The notes beneath the pieces are model-generated. The model was given only the letters and a program-made list of their open reading frames with translations. It searched no databases and was not told the origin of the DNA. From the NCBI GenBank assembly GCA_030066195.1, contig JASJCB010000029.1:1-55456 (forward strand): a stretch of 55,456 bases of DNA. Reading direction: 5' to 3'. The position numbers and the translations under genes are program-made. Source of the DNA: Acidobacteriota bacterium (GTDB taxonomy: Bacteria; Acidobacteriota; Holophagae; Acanthopleuribacterales; Acanthopleuribacteraceae). Positions 23,890 through 36,183 of the stretch are shown here, piece after piece (position 1 is the stretch's first letter; each line of letters opens with the position of its first letter).

Positions 23890-25689
23890 CTACTCCACGC
23901 GGCCCACCGGGTACAGTCGCCAGCGCTTGTCCATATAGGGCGAGCGCTCGTAGAACCAGTTCAGGCGCGCCCGGGGATTTTTGGCAAATTCCTCATCCGC
24001 TTCCAGCTTTGCCTGGAACGCTTTCTTCAGTTCGGGATCTTTCGCCAGCATGGCGGCGGCCATGGGTTCCACGGCGTACTGCTCGAAATACTCGGTGCGT
24101 TGCAGAATCTCGTGAAAGAAACCCCAGCGCAGAAAAGAATCGTCGGATTCGGGTTCCAGCAGCAGGACGATCAATTCGGCCAGGGGCTGGTCGGTGGAGA
24201 TGTAGACGGAACCCTTGGGATAGGTCCAACGGTGTTGCTCGGCATTGAACTCGCCGCGCAACAGCACCCGTCCCTCGTAACCGCTTCGACCCAGCTTGGG
24301 GTTTTCGATGCGGTAGAGGGTCACGTCCACGGTTTCGGCCCGAGAAATGGTCTTCATTTCCACGCCGTGATGCTTCAATTTGGCGATGATCTCGGGCCAA
24401 TCGGCCGGCACCCAGTAACCCTTGGGGCGAGTCACGGTGCGGTCGGGAATGCGCGGCTCGTAATAGAAGGTGTCCCAGGTTTCCGGTTTGCCCAGCCATT
24501 TGACGTATTGGGTCCCCGAGATCTCGGATTCAACGGTTTCGAAGGCGATCCCCAAAAACTTGATCGGGTCGGGGTTGTTCCGGTCGGTGCGCCAACTCAG
24601 AGTGACCTTTTCGGGTCGCCGCGCCCTGTCCTTTTTAACCGCCGCTCGCAAGCCGGCCGCATCCCTGGCCAAAATCTTCAGGGTTTCCTCCAACAGGACA
24701 TAGGTTCCCAGAACGCGCCGGTCGTAGGGCTTCAGTGAGTGGTTCTCCACCAACACCGTGGGCAGGTGCACCGCGTCGCCGTAGCCGTTGGAGAAACGCG
24801 GGCCGGGGGTGAAACCCGCGGCGCCCGCCTTGGGATTGCTGCGCATGGCCGCAAAGATCAGCGGACCCGGTATGTGTTCCCAGTCTTGCAGCGCCTTGTC
24901 GGTTGCCTTGCGCAGGACATTGGTCAGCCACTCGGCAATGGCGGGCGAATAACCGTGCGGGCCCGTGAACCCATAGGTGATATCGTACTGGTAGTCCATA
25001 CCGTCGGTCACGTGCAGGTCGTAATAAAGATCCGGCTTCCAGGTGTTGATGACCTTGACCGCCGCCCGCGTGCCGCGTGTTTCCAGTTTGGCATAGTCGC
25101 GGTTCAGGTTCAGGTTGCGGCCGTTGGTGCGCCAGCCCATCACTTCAGGGCCGCGTTGGTTGATGCGGTTGTGCGGCGAAGACCACTCGTGGCCGTCCAC
25201 GTTGAGGATGGGGATGAACAGCCAGTTGGCGCCGTCCAGCAGAGACTTGCGCGTCCCCTTGACCGTCATGTCGCGCAGCAGCATGAAGCCGGCGTCCTTA
25301 CCGTCGATCTCGCCCGAGTGAATACCGGCGTGGGCGAACAGGGTCGGCCGGCCGTTCGCGGCCAATTGTTCGGGGGTCTCGGCGCCCTCCTTGGAGGCAA
25401 TGATCATGACGATGTCGCGACCCTGCAAGCTTTTGCCCACGACGATCTTGTTCAACTGCGGCGCGGCGGCAACCAGCTTGTACACCCAGGCCATGGTGTC
25501 GTCGTAGGAGGGTGAGGCGGTCATGCCGGAGCGCTCGAAATGCGTGGCCCAGGGATCATCCGCGGCCAGAGCCAGGGACTTGCTTTTACCGCTCCAGGGC
25601 GGCCGGGGCGGCAGGATATCCTCGTTGGCGAATTGGGCCTGAAGCGGCAGGACCGTCAGCAGGCAGAACAAGATTGCACGGAAAGACAT
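23890..25689 (-). CDS. M14 family zinc carboxypeptidase, secreted
   Basis: 599 residues. A signal peptide (MSFRAILFCLLTVLPLQAQF) leads into the M14 catalytic domain (about 55-345): zinc ligands His124 and Glu127 in IHSGEIDGKD and His226 in YYDLHVTDG, the substrate Arg/Asn region NGRNLNLNRDY, and the catalytic Glu315 in TVLVENHSLKPY. A C-terminal region of about 250 residues follows, as in larger bacterial M14 members. It probably trims peptides outside the cytoplasm. It is a single gene. Confidence 0.9.
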   Translation of the reverse strand: MSFRAILFCLLTVLPLQAQFANEDILPPRPPWSGKSKSLALAADDPWATHFERSGMTASPSYDDTMAWVYKLVAAAPQLNKIVVGKSLQGRDIVMIIASKEGAETPEQLAANGRPTLFAHAGIHSGEIDGKDAGFMLLRDMTVKGTRKSLLDGANWLFIPILNVDGHEWSSPHNRINQRGPEVMGWRTNGRNLNLNRDYAKLETRGTRAAVKVINTWKPDLYYDLHVTDGMDYQYDITYGFTGPHGYSPAIAEWLTNVLRKATDKALQDWEHIPGPLIFAAMRSNPKAGAAGFTPGPRFSNGYGDAVHLPTVLVENHSLKPYDRRVLGTYVLLEETLKILARDAAGLRAAVKKDRARRPEKVTLSWRTDRNNPDPIKFLGIAFETVESEISGTQYVKWLGKPETWDTFYYEPRIPDRTVTRPKGYWVPADWPEIIAKLKHHGVEMKTISRAETVDVTLYRIENPKLGRSGYEGRVLLRGEFNAEQHRWTYPKGSVYISTDQPLAELIVLLLEPESDDSFLRWGFFHEILQRTEYFEQYAVEPMAAAMLAKDPELKKAFQAKLEADEEFAKNPRARLNWFYERSPYMDKRWRLYPVGRVE

Positions 25690-25734
25690 GGAGACTCCTC
25701 GATGAAGGGTAATGGTGCGCGGGGAAGGGAAAAA

Positions 25735-26769
25735 TCAGGCTTGAGTTTCACCCAGATATGATTTTAGCGAACGAATCTGTTCGTCGTCACCAAGAACCAC
25801 GAGTTGGGTGATGTTGTCCAGGCGAAAATCCGGGCTGGGGTTGAACACTGCATGTCCGGTATGATCGGTGACCGCCACGATAAGGGCGCCCAGTGAATAC
25901 TCGCGGATGTGGGAATTCTTGAGAAGCTTGCCTTGAATGGGTGCGCCCTCGGGAACTTGGACATGATTGAAGCGCACCTTCAGCGAGGAATCGTGTAGGG
26001 TGGCGTCGATCAGGTCCACCATGGCGGGCGTGATCAGGGACAGGGCCAGGCGATGCCCGCCCATGCGATAAGGGCTGACCGCGTGATCGGCGCCGGCGGT
26101 AAACAGTTTGGACTCGGTATCATCATCCTTGTAGCGACTGGCGATGGACAAGTCCTTGTTCAGGGCGCGCGCGGTCAGCACCACGAACACATTGTCGGCG
26201 TCTTCAGTGAGCGTGGCGGCCAGACCGGCCGCATCTTGGATCCGGGCTTTTTCCAGCATATCGTCATGACGGGCATCGCCATGCAATAGGAGGAACTTGG
26301 GATTGTCAAAACCCAGGTCCCTGTTTTGATCGATGACCACCACGGTTCGGTTCTGGGCCAGCAGTTCCTCGGTAATCTGGCGTCCGGTGGTGCCGAACCC
26401 GCAAACGATAAAATGGTCTCGCAATTTGCTGAGTTTTTTTTCCATGCGTCTACCCTTGAATAAATCGACGAGCGTTTCCTCGAACAAGAGGTTGGTAATT
26501 ATCGCAATCGAAACCCCGGAGCCGGCCAATCCCATATAAATGGTGGTCACGGAAAACATCCGGCCTTCGGGCGACAACTCTACGATCTCGTTGAAACCCA
26601 CGGTGGTGAGCGTGATGACGGACATGTAGAAGGCCTCGAACAGCGTGGTGTCTTCAATCAAAAAGATGCCGATGGTGCCGTACGTGTTGATGCCCAGCAT
26701 CAGGCAAACGACCAGGCCAACGCGGCGGTACATCCGTTGCTTGAAATCCAGCTTGGGACTCGTCATCAT
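25735..26769 (-). CDS. Potassium channel with RCK/TrkA-N domain
   Basis: 344 residues. Two transmembrane helices (about 15-35 and 70-92) flank a pore loop with filter TTVGF (55-59), a variant of TVGYG as found in some prokaryotic channels. A TrkA-N/RCK domain (about 118-240; FIVCGFGTTGRQITEELLAQ binds nucleotide) and a TrkA-C domain (about 255-340) follow. This is the MthK/GsuK layout; a ligand at the RCK ring gates K+ flux across the inner membrane. Single gene. Confidence 0.9.
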   Translation of the reverse strand: MMTSPKLDFKQRMYRRVGLVVCLMLGINTYGTIGIFLIEDTTLFEAFYMSVITLTTVGFNEIVELSPEGRMFSVTTIYMGLAGSGVSIAIITNLLFEETLVDLFKGRRMEKKLSKLRDHFIVCGFGTTGRQITEELLAQNRTVVVIDQNRDLGFDNPKFLLLHGDARHDDMLEKARIQDAAGLAATLTEDADNVFVVLTARALNKDLSIASRYKDDDTESKLFTAGADHAVSPYRMGGHRLALSLITPAMVDLIDATLHDSSLKVRFNHVQVPEGAPIQGKLLKNSHIREYSLGALIVAVTDHTGHAVFNPSPDFRLDNITQLVVLGDDEQIRSLKSYLGETQA

Positions 26770-26871
26770 CCAGCCACTAGAGAAAGAATACCGTCACCTT
26801 TCGGGCGCGGGAACTTGCGGCATTGTAACACGCCTAACCCCGAAACAGGCAATCCGGGGTGTGCATCGAAC

Positions 26872-28449
26872 TCAAACCGGATTGGAGCGATCGATGACCT
26901 CGTGAACCCAGCCGTCGATGTTGCGTTCTTTGAAACCCACGCCGACAAGGATGATCTTCTTACCGGAGTTGCGGTACTTGTCGGCATAGCCTTTGTCCTT
27001 TGCCTGTTGCAAAGCGGCGGCGGCGCTGTCGTCCAGTTTGAACTCGATGATGTAGATTCGGTCGTCCGTCTCCAGGACACCGTCAATACGACCTACATTG
27101 GTGCTTTCCTCGGCGCGTATGCGAATCTCCAGCAATAGGAAGATGGTGTGAAAAACCGTTTGGTAATACTTCTCGTAGGGGAGGTGCAGTTCGTAGGGAA
27201 TATTGGCGAAGAAGGCGCCGCGAAGAATGGTAAAGAAGGTTTCCAGATCCTCTTCGTTCAGAGCGGTTACCAGTTTGGCAAGGTGATCTCCCGAATCGAT
27301 TTTCGCCTTGGGCACCAGGGCATGCATTAAGGAAAACCATAGCGAAACCTCCACCTCCCGATTTGGAAAGCCGAGGTGGAGATAAGGGTCGCGCAAGGTC
27401 CCGGAACTACCTTTTATGGTTAAATAGCCCGCTTGGAGGAGAAGGGTTTCCAACTCGGCATTACCGATCTCCAGGGTGGGCATCATGTCCGCGCGAACCT
27501 GGATGTTGTAGAGGTTGCGGATGTTGAAAGCCCCGGATGCTCTCAAGCGGTGCGACATTTCATCCATCAAAAACTTGGGCGAGCCGGAGGTATACCAGAA
27601 ATTATCGATACTACCCCGCTTTACCGCATTGATCACGGACCAGGGATTGTAAACGCAAATATCTGCTTTGGAGAAACGGTAACCGTTGTACATTTCGGCC
27701 AGTATCTTTTCGGTATCTTCAGTGGTTCGTCCCAGCATTTCGGCAAGGTATTCGATATGCGGCTTCAGGTCCCGGTCCATTTCTTCCTGTGTCCAACCCA
27801 AAAGCCCGGCATGGTTGACATCGTTACTCAGGTCAAAAAGATTGTTGAGTTCCGAGAAGATGGACATCTTGGCAAATTTGGTGATGCCTGTCAGGAAAAC
27901 CATGTGGATATGTGCATCCAGTCCTTTCACAACTCCATAGAACTCGCGCAATTTGTCCCGATTGGCCAGAGCGGTGTCCGGGTCGGCCAAATGATCGAGG
28001 ATGGGTTTGTCGTATTCGTCGATCAGAATAACAACGGGCGCCTGCCGCGACATATCACGGATCAAATTCCTGAAACGTGTGGTCAGAAGAGAATCATTGC
28101 AGCTGAGGCCATGAGCTCGGGCGATCCGATCCAATTCCTCTTTGACTTCTTGTTCCAAAATGTCGGGCGTCCGATTCGAAATGATCGAGAAATCGAGACG
28201 AATCACCGGGTAAATGGGAAAATCATAACCGCTTGCCGTCACGGCCAAACCTTTAAAGAGGTCCTTGCGACCTTGGAACAGCGCTTCGAGTGTGGAGATA
28301 AGGAGTGACTTGCCGAAGCGGCGCGGGCGGGAAAAAAAGTAATAACCGCCCTCGATGAGATCATTGAAATACCCCGTTTTATCCACGTAGAGGTAGTTTT
28401 TGTTCCTGATCTTCTCGAAGGTTTGGATTCCGATCGGTAGATTCTTCAT
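26872..28449 (-). CDS. DUF1703-type AAA-like ATPase / PD-(D/E)XK nuclease
   Basis: 525 residues. The N-terminus LPIGIQTFEKIRNKNYLYVD leads into a predicted ATPase with P-loop-like SRPRRFGKSLL and Walker-B-like VILIDEYDKPI; the C-terminal domain has the nuclease core GRIDGVLETDDRIYIIEFKLD (Asp...Glu-x-Lys). This AAA-ATPase_like plus PDDEXK_9 family occurs in large paralogous sets in Bacteroidetes, spirochaetes and others; function is unknown, probably mobile or defence-linked. Its start has GGGGGGATC before it. Confidence 0.9.
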   Translation of the reverse strand: MKNLPIGIQTFEKIRNKNYLYVDKTGYFNDLIEGGYYFFSRPRRFGKSLLISTLEALFQGRKDLFKGLAVTASGYDFPIYPVIRLDFSIISNRTPDILEQEVKEELDRIARAHGLSCNDSLLTTRFRNLIRDMSRQAPVVILIDEYDKPILDHLADPDTALANRDKLREFYGVVKGLDAHIHMVFLTGITKFAKMSIFSELNNLFDLSNDVNHAGLLGWTQEEMDRDLKPHIEYLAEMLGRTTEDTEKILAEMYNGYRFSKADICVYNPWSVINAVKRGSIDNFWYTSGSPKFLMDEMSHRLRASGAFNIRNLYNIQVRADMMPTLEIGNAELETLLLQAGYLTIKGSSGTLRDPYLHLGFPNREVEVSLWFSLMHALVPKAKIDSGDHLAKLVTALNEEDLETFFTILRGAFFANIPYELHLPYEKYYQTVFHTIFLLLEIRIRAEESTNVGRIDGVLETDDRIYIIEFKLDDSAAAALQQAKDKGYADKYRNSGKKIILVGVGFKERNIDGWVHEVIDRSNPV

Positions 28450-28503
28450 GATCCCCCCGGTTCTACGCCTATTCTATCAGCCGGCGATCGGTTTCGGCAC
28501 GGT

Positions 28504-29220
28504 TCAGGTTTCTTCTCGCTCCTCGCCGACCGCGGCGCGGTTCAAGGCCGAGGCCATCAGGCCGGAGGGCAGGGCCACGATTCCCAGGCCCAACATCAGA
28601 ATCACGAAGGTAAAGAAGCGGCCGCCCATGGTGACGGGGTAGGCGTCGCCGTAGCCGACCGTGGTCAGGGTGATCACCGCCCACCACAGGCTGTGGAAGA
28701 CCGAACCGAAGGTTTCCGGTTGCGCCTTACCCTCGAAATGGTAGATGCCGACCGCGGCCAGGAAGAGGAGAATCCCCGTGGCCAGAAAGAAGAGGAAGAG
28801 TTCGGCGCCGATGGACTGAAAGGCGCGGCGGTAACGGGTCAGGGCGCTGCTGTAACGCACCAGTTTCAGGACGCGGAAGAGTCGGAAGATGCGGCAGACC
28901 CGTACGGAGCGCAGGTCCAGGCCGATTGCCAGGTAGAAGGGCAAAATGGCGATCAGGTCTACCAAACCGAAAAAGCTGAAGATAAAACGGGGTTTGCTGT
29001 CGGCCACGTATAAGCGCAACAGGTACTCGCCCGTAAAAAGCAGCACCGTAATGATCTCGACCAGTTCCAGGATGTTTTCTTCCTGTTCCGTAAGGTTGGG
29101 CAGGGTCTCCATGGAAAAGGCCAACAGTGAAACCAGGATCAGCACTTGAACCGTCATGTCGAAGATGCGACCGGGGATGCCTTTGCCCTCTTCTACGATC
29201 TCTTTCAGGGTCATCTTCAT
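28504..29220 (-). CDS. Voltage-gated-type potassium channel (Kv-like)
   Basis: 238 residues with six transmembrane segments. S4 carries regularly spaced Arg (LRSVRVCRIFRLFRVLKLVR, about 103-122), S5-S6 surround the filter TTVGYGD (186-192). There is no RCK domain; the C-terminus is short and acidic. This is the KvAP-type plan, so voltage gating is expected. It is transcribed in the same direction as the DUF1703 gene 54 bp downstream. ATGAAGATGACC follows AGGAGGATGAAG. Confidence 0.92.
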   Translation of the reverse strand: MKMTLKEIVEEGKGIPGRIFDMTVQVLILVSLLAFSMETLPNLTEQEENILELVEIITVLLFTGEYLLRLYVADSKPRFIFSFFGLVDLIAILPFYLAIGLDLRSVRVCRIFRLFRVLKLVRYSSALTRYRRAFQSIGAELFLFFLATGILLFLAAVGIYHFEGKAQPETFGSVFHSLWWAVITLTTVGYGDAYPVTMGGRFFTFVILMLGLGIVALPSGLMASALNRAAVGEEREET

Positions 29221-29359
29221 CCTCCTACAAGCGAATGGTTTGTCCCATTCTAACAGAGGGTGGTCCGGGTTTTGAGTGCAGCGACAAGGAACCCTTGCCG
29301 TGCGAGCACCGGCGGCGGTCTTCGCACGCGACAGTCAGGATCGCAATCTGTCGACCGCT

Positions 29360-32332
<2,973 letters not shown>

Positions 32333-32412
32333 TACAATCGAACCGTAGCGAAACACGGAACAGACCGGGTTTATAAGGTGGGCCCCGATGTTATTTCCCT
32401 TCCCTGGACGCT

Positions 32413-32440
32413 GAAAATAAAAGAGCCGCCGAGGCGGCTT
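32413..32440 (-). terminator. Terminator of tRNA-Arg
   Basis: On the minus strand AAGCCGCC-TCG-GGCGGCT is followed by CTTTTATTTT. It begins 10 bp past the 3' end of the tRNA. Confidence 0.8.
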
Positions 32441-32449
32441 AAAGGGAAA

Positions 32450-32526
32450 TGGTACCGACTGAGGGAGTCGAACCCCCGACCTTCTGGTTCGTAGCCAGAC
32501 GCTCTATCCAGCTGAGCTAAGTCGGC
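32450..32526 (-). tRNA. tRNA-Arg (anticodon ACG)
   Basis: 77 nt with CCA encoded. The acceptor stem GCCGACT/AGTCGGT, D-arm AGCTCAGCTGGATAGAGC, anticodon stem-loop TCTGG-CTACGAA-CCAGA (anticodon ACG, with A34 to become inosine) and T-arm GGGGGTTCGACTCCCTC all fit. It reads CGN arginine codons. No integrase is adjacent. Confidence 0.97.
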
Positions 32527-32644
32527 ACGTTTGTATAAAGGGCAATGCATTCCGCGGGCGGTTGCCCGCCTCACGGCACGGCTGGGAATACTAACAGTTT
32601 CCCCATACTTTGTAAACCGTCTATTTAAGAAAAGCCCGTTCGGT

Positions 32645-32833
32645 TCAGGCCTCCTGCCAATGGCGGCGATAGTTGCGCGGGATGGGGCACCGAAAGGTTT
32701 CGGCCACATCGTCCTTACGGGGATCGAAATTCTGATCGAGGCCGACTGCAAAAAACAAGCGGAGACCGAGACCCATGTACCAGAACCCGGCCCTGACATG
32801 CCAAACCAGGGCTCCGAAAAGATACTTCACCAT
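32645..32833 (-). CDS. Small membrane protein downstream of tatA
   Basis: 62 residues from ATG 32833 (a further in-frame ATG lies at 32875). One hydrophobic segment (about 3-28, LFGALVWHVRAGFWYMGLGLRLFFAV) is followed by a charged tail (NFDPRKDDVAETF, YRRHWQEA). It begins 55 bp after the tatA stop on the same strand and could be co-transcribed. GGGAG lies rather far upstream. Function unknown; may be spurious. Confidence 0.45.
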   Translation of the reverse strand: MVKYLFGALVWHVRAGFWYMGLGLRLFFAVGLDQNFDPRKDDVAETFRCPIPRNYRRHWQEA

Positions 32834-32887
32834 GTTCACGCGACACTCCCATGGTGGAAAGATCTGTCTTTCCAAGTTGCTTTGCGG

Positions 32888-33073
32888 TTACTCAGCTTTG
32901 TTTTTTATCGTTTTATCTTCTTCACCGCTGACCGATTTCTTGAAGTTGCGGATTCCCTGGCCCAGGCCCGAGCCCAATTGCGGCAGGCGTTTGGCGCCGA
33001 AGATGATGACCACCAACAGGACGATCACCAGAATTTCCAAGGGTCCGATTGTTCCGAAAAACATCAAAGGCAT
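32888..33073 (-). CDS. tatA: Sec-independent protein translocase TatA/TatE
   Basis: 61 residues. N-terminal transmembrane helix preceded by the family's FG..GPLE element ([20 protein letters not shown]), then the hinge [10 protein letters not shown] and an amphipathic helix ([14 protein letters not shown]) and a charged tail. TatA oligomers form the pore that exports folded proteins. AAAGATGCC precedes a start in GAGGCAAAG. No tatB or tatC beside it, which is common. Confidence 0.95.
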   Translation of the reverse strand: MPLMFFGTIGPLEILVIVLLVVIIFGAKRLPQLGSGLGQGIRNFKKSVSGEEDKTIKNKAE

Positions 33074-33217
33074 CTTTGCCTCCTCACAACGTGTACGTGT
33101 TTAGTCTACCATAGTTTCCGGCTGAACCCGGCAGATACCGGCCGGGAAGGATCGGGCAACTCACGGATTGGGATTCTCGTCACTCCTTTTAAGCAGCCCT
33201 CAGGCACTTGGGGTTCG

Positions 33218-33625
33218 TTGAAAATGAGGGTAATCGCAAACAGGCAACGCGGGCAACGTGGCCCCTACCCGTGTCGCCGGGTGCATTGCCCGGCGTCAAC
33301 GTTGCCCCGAGGCATGTTACTGAGTAGGTTGCCGTGTGACGACGTTGTCTACGGGCTGACCACTGAGTAGGAAGCCCATGTGCAATACCGTCCATGCCCT
33401 ACCCACTGAGTAGGAAGCCCATGTGCAGTACTGTCCATGCCCTACCCACTGAGTAGGAAACCCATGTGCAGTACTGTCCATGCCCTACCCACTGAGTAGG
33501 AAGCCCATGTGCAGTACTGTCCATGCCCTACCCACTGAGTAGGAAGCCCATGTGCAGTACTGCCCATGCCCTACCCACTGAGTAGGAAGCCTATGGACAA
33601 CACTGCACATAGGCTTCCGACTCAG
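33218..33625. repeat. 43-bp tandem repeat element, copy B (inverted relative to copy A)
   Basis: ACTGAGTAGG occurs at 33319, 33362, 33405, 33448, 33491, 33534 and 33577, an exact 43-bp step. Units match the reverse complement of copy A (7076-7391). The unique tail of copy A is also here, inverted (33218-33320: TTGAAAATGAG, GCATTGCCCGG, TTGCCCCG). The far end closes with a long hairpin: 33578-33595 pairs with 33608-33625 (CTGAGTAGGAAGCCTATG against CATAGGCTTCCGACTCAG, one mismatch). Copy number differs (seven cores here, five in A). No coding potential. Confidence 0.9.
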
Positions 33626-33833
33626 ATTGATATATCAGCGTAGGCCTTGCTATATCTGGATTCTTCAGGTTGTGAAATGAAATCGGGCCGAAAAAAGCGC
33701 CGGCGAGACGAGGATTCAGTCCGCCCCTACCCCATTTCAATCACCCCGAGCGATTCTTTAACTTGCCTCGGTCATTTTAGGGCGTTATAGTACTTCGCCG
33801 CAATCAATTCAAAGCAATGACAAGGAGAGTTCG

Positions 33834-35171
33834 ATGAAAAAGCTACTCGCCTTCTCCACCTGTCTGTTTTTGTTCTGGAACCCGGTTTTTGCCGGTGAGT
33901 TGGAAACAGTTGCGCCGTCGCGCCTGGGCCTTTCGGCGCCGCGATTGGAGCGAATCGCCCCCGTGATTCAACGTTATATCGATGAGGGCCGCATTGCCGG
34001 CGCCGTGACCCTGGTTTCCCGCAACGGCCGAATTGCTCATCTGCAAGCCCACGGCATGGCGGATGTCGAAAGCAACAAACCCATGGAGACCGACAGTATC
34101 TTCCGCATGTTCTCCATGACCAAACAAATTACCTCGGTCGCGGTGCTGATGCTGTGGGAGGAAGGTCATTTCAATTTGACCGATCCGGTCAGCCGCTACA
34201 TCCCCGAGTTCGCCGGCTCCCAAGTGCTGGTAGACTGTGAGGGTGAGACGGGATGTCCGGAAGAGGGCTATACCCTGGAGCCGGCCCGCCGCGAAATCAC
34301 CATCCAGCACCTGCTCAGCCACACATCCGGCATCAGCTACATCTTTCAAGGCAGGAAACACATCGCCGATCTTTACCTGGCCGGCGGTGTCACAGACGGT
34401 TTGAAGCAGACCGAGGGAACCATCGGCGACATGGTCAAGAACCTGGCCGCGATGCCGCTGTACAGTCACCCCGGCGAGAACTTCGAATACGGTCTGTCCA
34501 CCGACGTATTGGGATATTTCGTGGAAGTCATTTCCGGGAAGACCCTGGCTGACTTCTGTCAGGAGCGGATCTTCGATCCGCTGGACATGGAAGACACGCA
34601 CTTCTTCCTGCCGCAAGACAAACTGGACCGCCTGACCGCGGCTTATTCACAGGGCGAGGACGGCAAGATCTTCCGCATGCCCGACGGCGAGAATAACTGG
34701 CTCTACTTCTCCTATTCGCCGGATTTCCACTATAACGGACCCACCACCTACTACTCGGGCGGCGCGGGCGTTGCGTCCACGGCTCGGGACTATGCGCGCT
34801 TCCTGACGATGCTGCTGAACGAGGGGCGCTTTCAGGGCAAGCAACTATTGGGCAGGAAAACGGTGGAACTGATGCGCCGCGATCACCGCGTCGGCACCAC
34901 GGGCGCGGTCGGCCTTCCGGGTTACGGTTTCGGACTGGGCCCGGCGGTTCACATCGACTACCAGGCATCGGCCCGCATGTCCACCCCGGGCGAGTGGCTC
35001 TGGGCGGGCCTCTACTACACCTGGTACCAGGTCGATCCCGCGGAAGGCATGGTCAGCCTGGTCCTCTGCCAGGTGTGGCCCTACTACGATACCGATTTGC
35101 ACGATCGCTTCCATACTCTGGTCTACCAATCCATTACCGGCAAACCCGGTAAACACCCCCGAGACGATTAA
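33834..35171 (+). CDS. Secreted serine hydrolase, beta-lactamase/esterase family
   Basis: 445 residues. Signal peptide 1-20 (MKKLLAFSTCLFLFWNPVFA), ribosome binding site ACAAGGAGAGTTCG. Active-site Ser94 and Lys97 lie in SMTK, and Tyr219 in EYGLS, as in the EstB/class C beta-lactamase fold; a pair of Cys (DCEGETGC) may form a disulphide. Members are esterases, D-amino peptidases or transesterases; true beta-lactamase activity is less likely given YGLS instead of YxN. A likely promoter TTGCCT...TTATAG lies near 33772-33800. Monocistronic. Confidence 0.9.
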   Translation: MKKLLAFSTCLFLFWNPVFAGELETVAPSRLGLSAPRLERIAPVIQRYIDEGRIAGAVTLVSRNGRIAHLQAHGMADVESNKPMETDSIFRMFSMTKQITSVAVLMLWEEGHFNLTDPVSRYIPEFAGSQVLVDCEGETGCPEEGYTLEPARREITIQHLLSHTSGISYIFQGRKHIADLYLAGGVTDGLKQTEGTIGDMVKNLAAMPLYSHPGENFEYGLSTDVLGYFVEVISGKTLADFCQERIFDPLDMEDTHFFLPQDKLDRLTAAYSQGEDGKIFRMPDGENNWLYFSYSPDFHYNGPTTYYSGGAGVASTARDYARFLTMLLNEGRFQGKQLLGRKTVELMRRDHRVGTTGAVGLPGYGFGLGPAVHIDYQASARMSTPGEWLWAGLYYTWYQVDPAEGMVSLVLCQVWPYYDTDLHDRFHTLVYQSITGKPGKHPRDD

Positions 35172-35258
35172 TAACCCGAAACCGGTCGGGCTCCGGTGTG
35201 ATGGAGCCCGGCCCTATGACAAAGTAATCACTGGTTGATCGGGGCGCTCATGGGACTG

Positions 35259-35808
35259 CTATTTCTTCCGCGTGAGGTGGGTCGTCATGAAAGTGACCCA
35301 TTGCCCGTCTTGCAACATCCGGGCGACAACCGTGATCGTATCGGCCGAATCGAACCGGTAACGTTCACGAAATTTTGCCGTATCGTCGCCGGGACCCGGC
35401 CCGCCGGCCGTGATGACAAGCTCTTTACTAACGGCTTCTAACGAACCGTCGTATTGCCATCGATAACTCATGATCGAGTCCACCCAAGATCCGGAGTACC
35501 GGCCCTTGTCCACGTCATATCCCAAAGTCTGGACTGCCTTGAAATCCGTTTCATAAAGGTCGCCGGACCATTTGCATACGACAAAAAAACCACCCAACAT
35601 CTCGGCTTCTACTGACCCGGAGCCGACCCTCTGAGGCGGTGCGCCGTCGGCGGGCGCCGACCTTTTTTCAAATTGCCACTCGCCGGCAAACCGTTTTAAC
35701 AGTTCGTGCTCGGGTTGCGGGTGTAAAGCTTCGATTCTTGCGCTGATGACATATTCCAAACCCCAAAAAGCAGAATGGTTGCAAACAAAAAAAACAGTGC
35801 CGCTGCAT
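35259..35808 (-). pseudogene. DUF1579 family protein, apparently frameshifted
   Basis: The main frame (35259-35759, TTG first codon) has the DUF1579 pattern EHELLKRFAGEWQFE ... GYDVDKGRYSGSWVDS. A convincing signal peptide (LFFLFATILLFGVWNMSSAQ) is encoded just upstream but in another frame. The best start, ATG 35808 after GGGGAGCAAATCAT, is in the third frame and runs into a tract of eight T (minus strand, 35787-35794). One indel at the tract and another near 35735-35750 would restore a secreted DUF1579 protein. It is either decayed or carries sequence errors. DUF1579 function is unknown. Confidence 0.65.
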
Positions 35809-36183
35809 ATGATTTGCTCCCCGTCGGTACAACTATGCTAAATCAAGACTGCCGTTAACTTCAACCAAAGGACCCGGCAAACAGAGGGGTAGACCTGGAT
35901 ATTATCGAAAATATGCAGATGGGAACCGTTCGCGGATCTCTCCTCTCATCTCAAAGCGCAGTGGTGCCTGATCGCTCTTTAAGTACACCCAAAGGCGTTG
36001 CATTCGTCCCTGGGAACGCGTAAGGTAAAGACGCCCGCCTCGGCACAAGCTGTTTACCCGGAACCTTCAATAAACGATCCGGGGGTTACAGCGTTTGACC
36101 TATGGCGGCGGAGGCATCCCGTAACTCCTAACCGTTCAACAAGGGACCCGTCCTCCGCCGTACCCGTCCCCGGAGTTTGATCT
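35809..36183. other. Intergenic region, nothing recognised
   Basis: No gene, RNA or repeat supported. AGAGGGGTAGACCTGG at 35883 resembles GAAAGGGGTAGACTTG at 37501 upstream of the STAS gene (shared GGGGTAGAC) and might be a promoter element. Confidence 0.3.

Noticed and set aside
27433..28308. 291-codon plus-strand frame opposite the DUF1703 gene
   Set aside because: Antisense shadow; the minus-strand protein has clear ATPase and nuclease motifs.
32371..32799. 142-codon minus-strand frame
   Set aside because: It overlaps the tRNA-Arg gene and its terminator.
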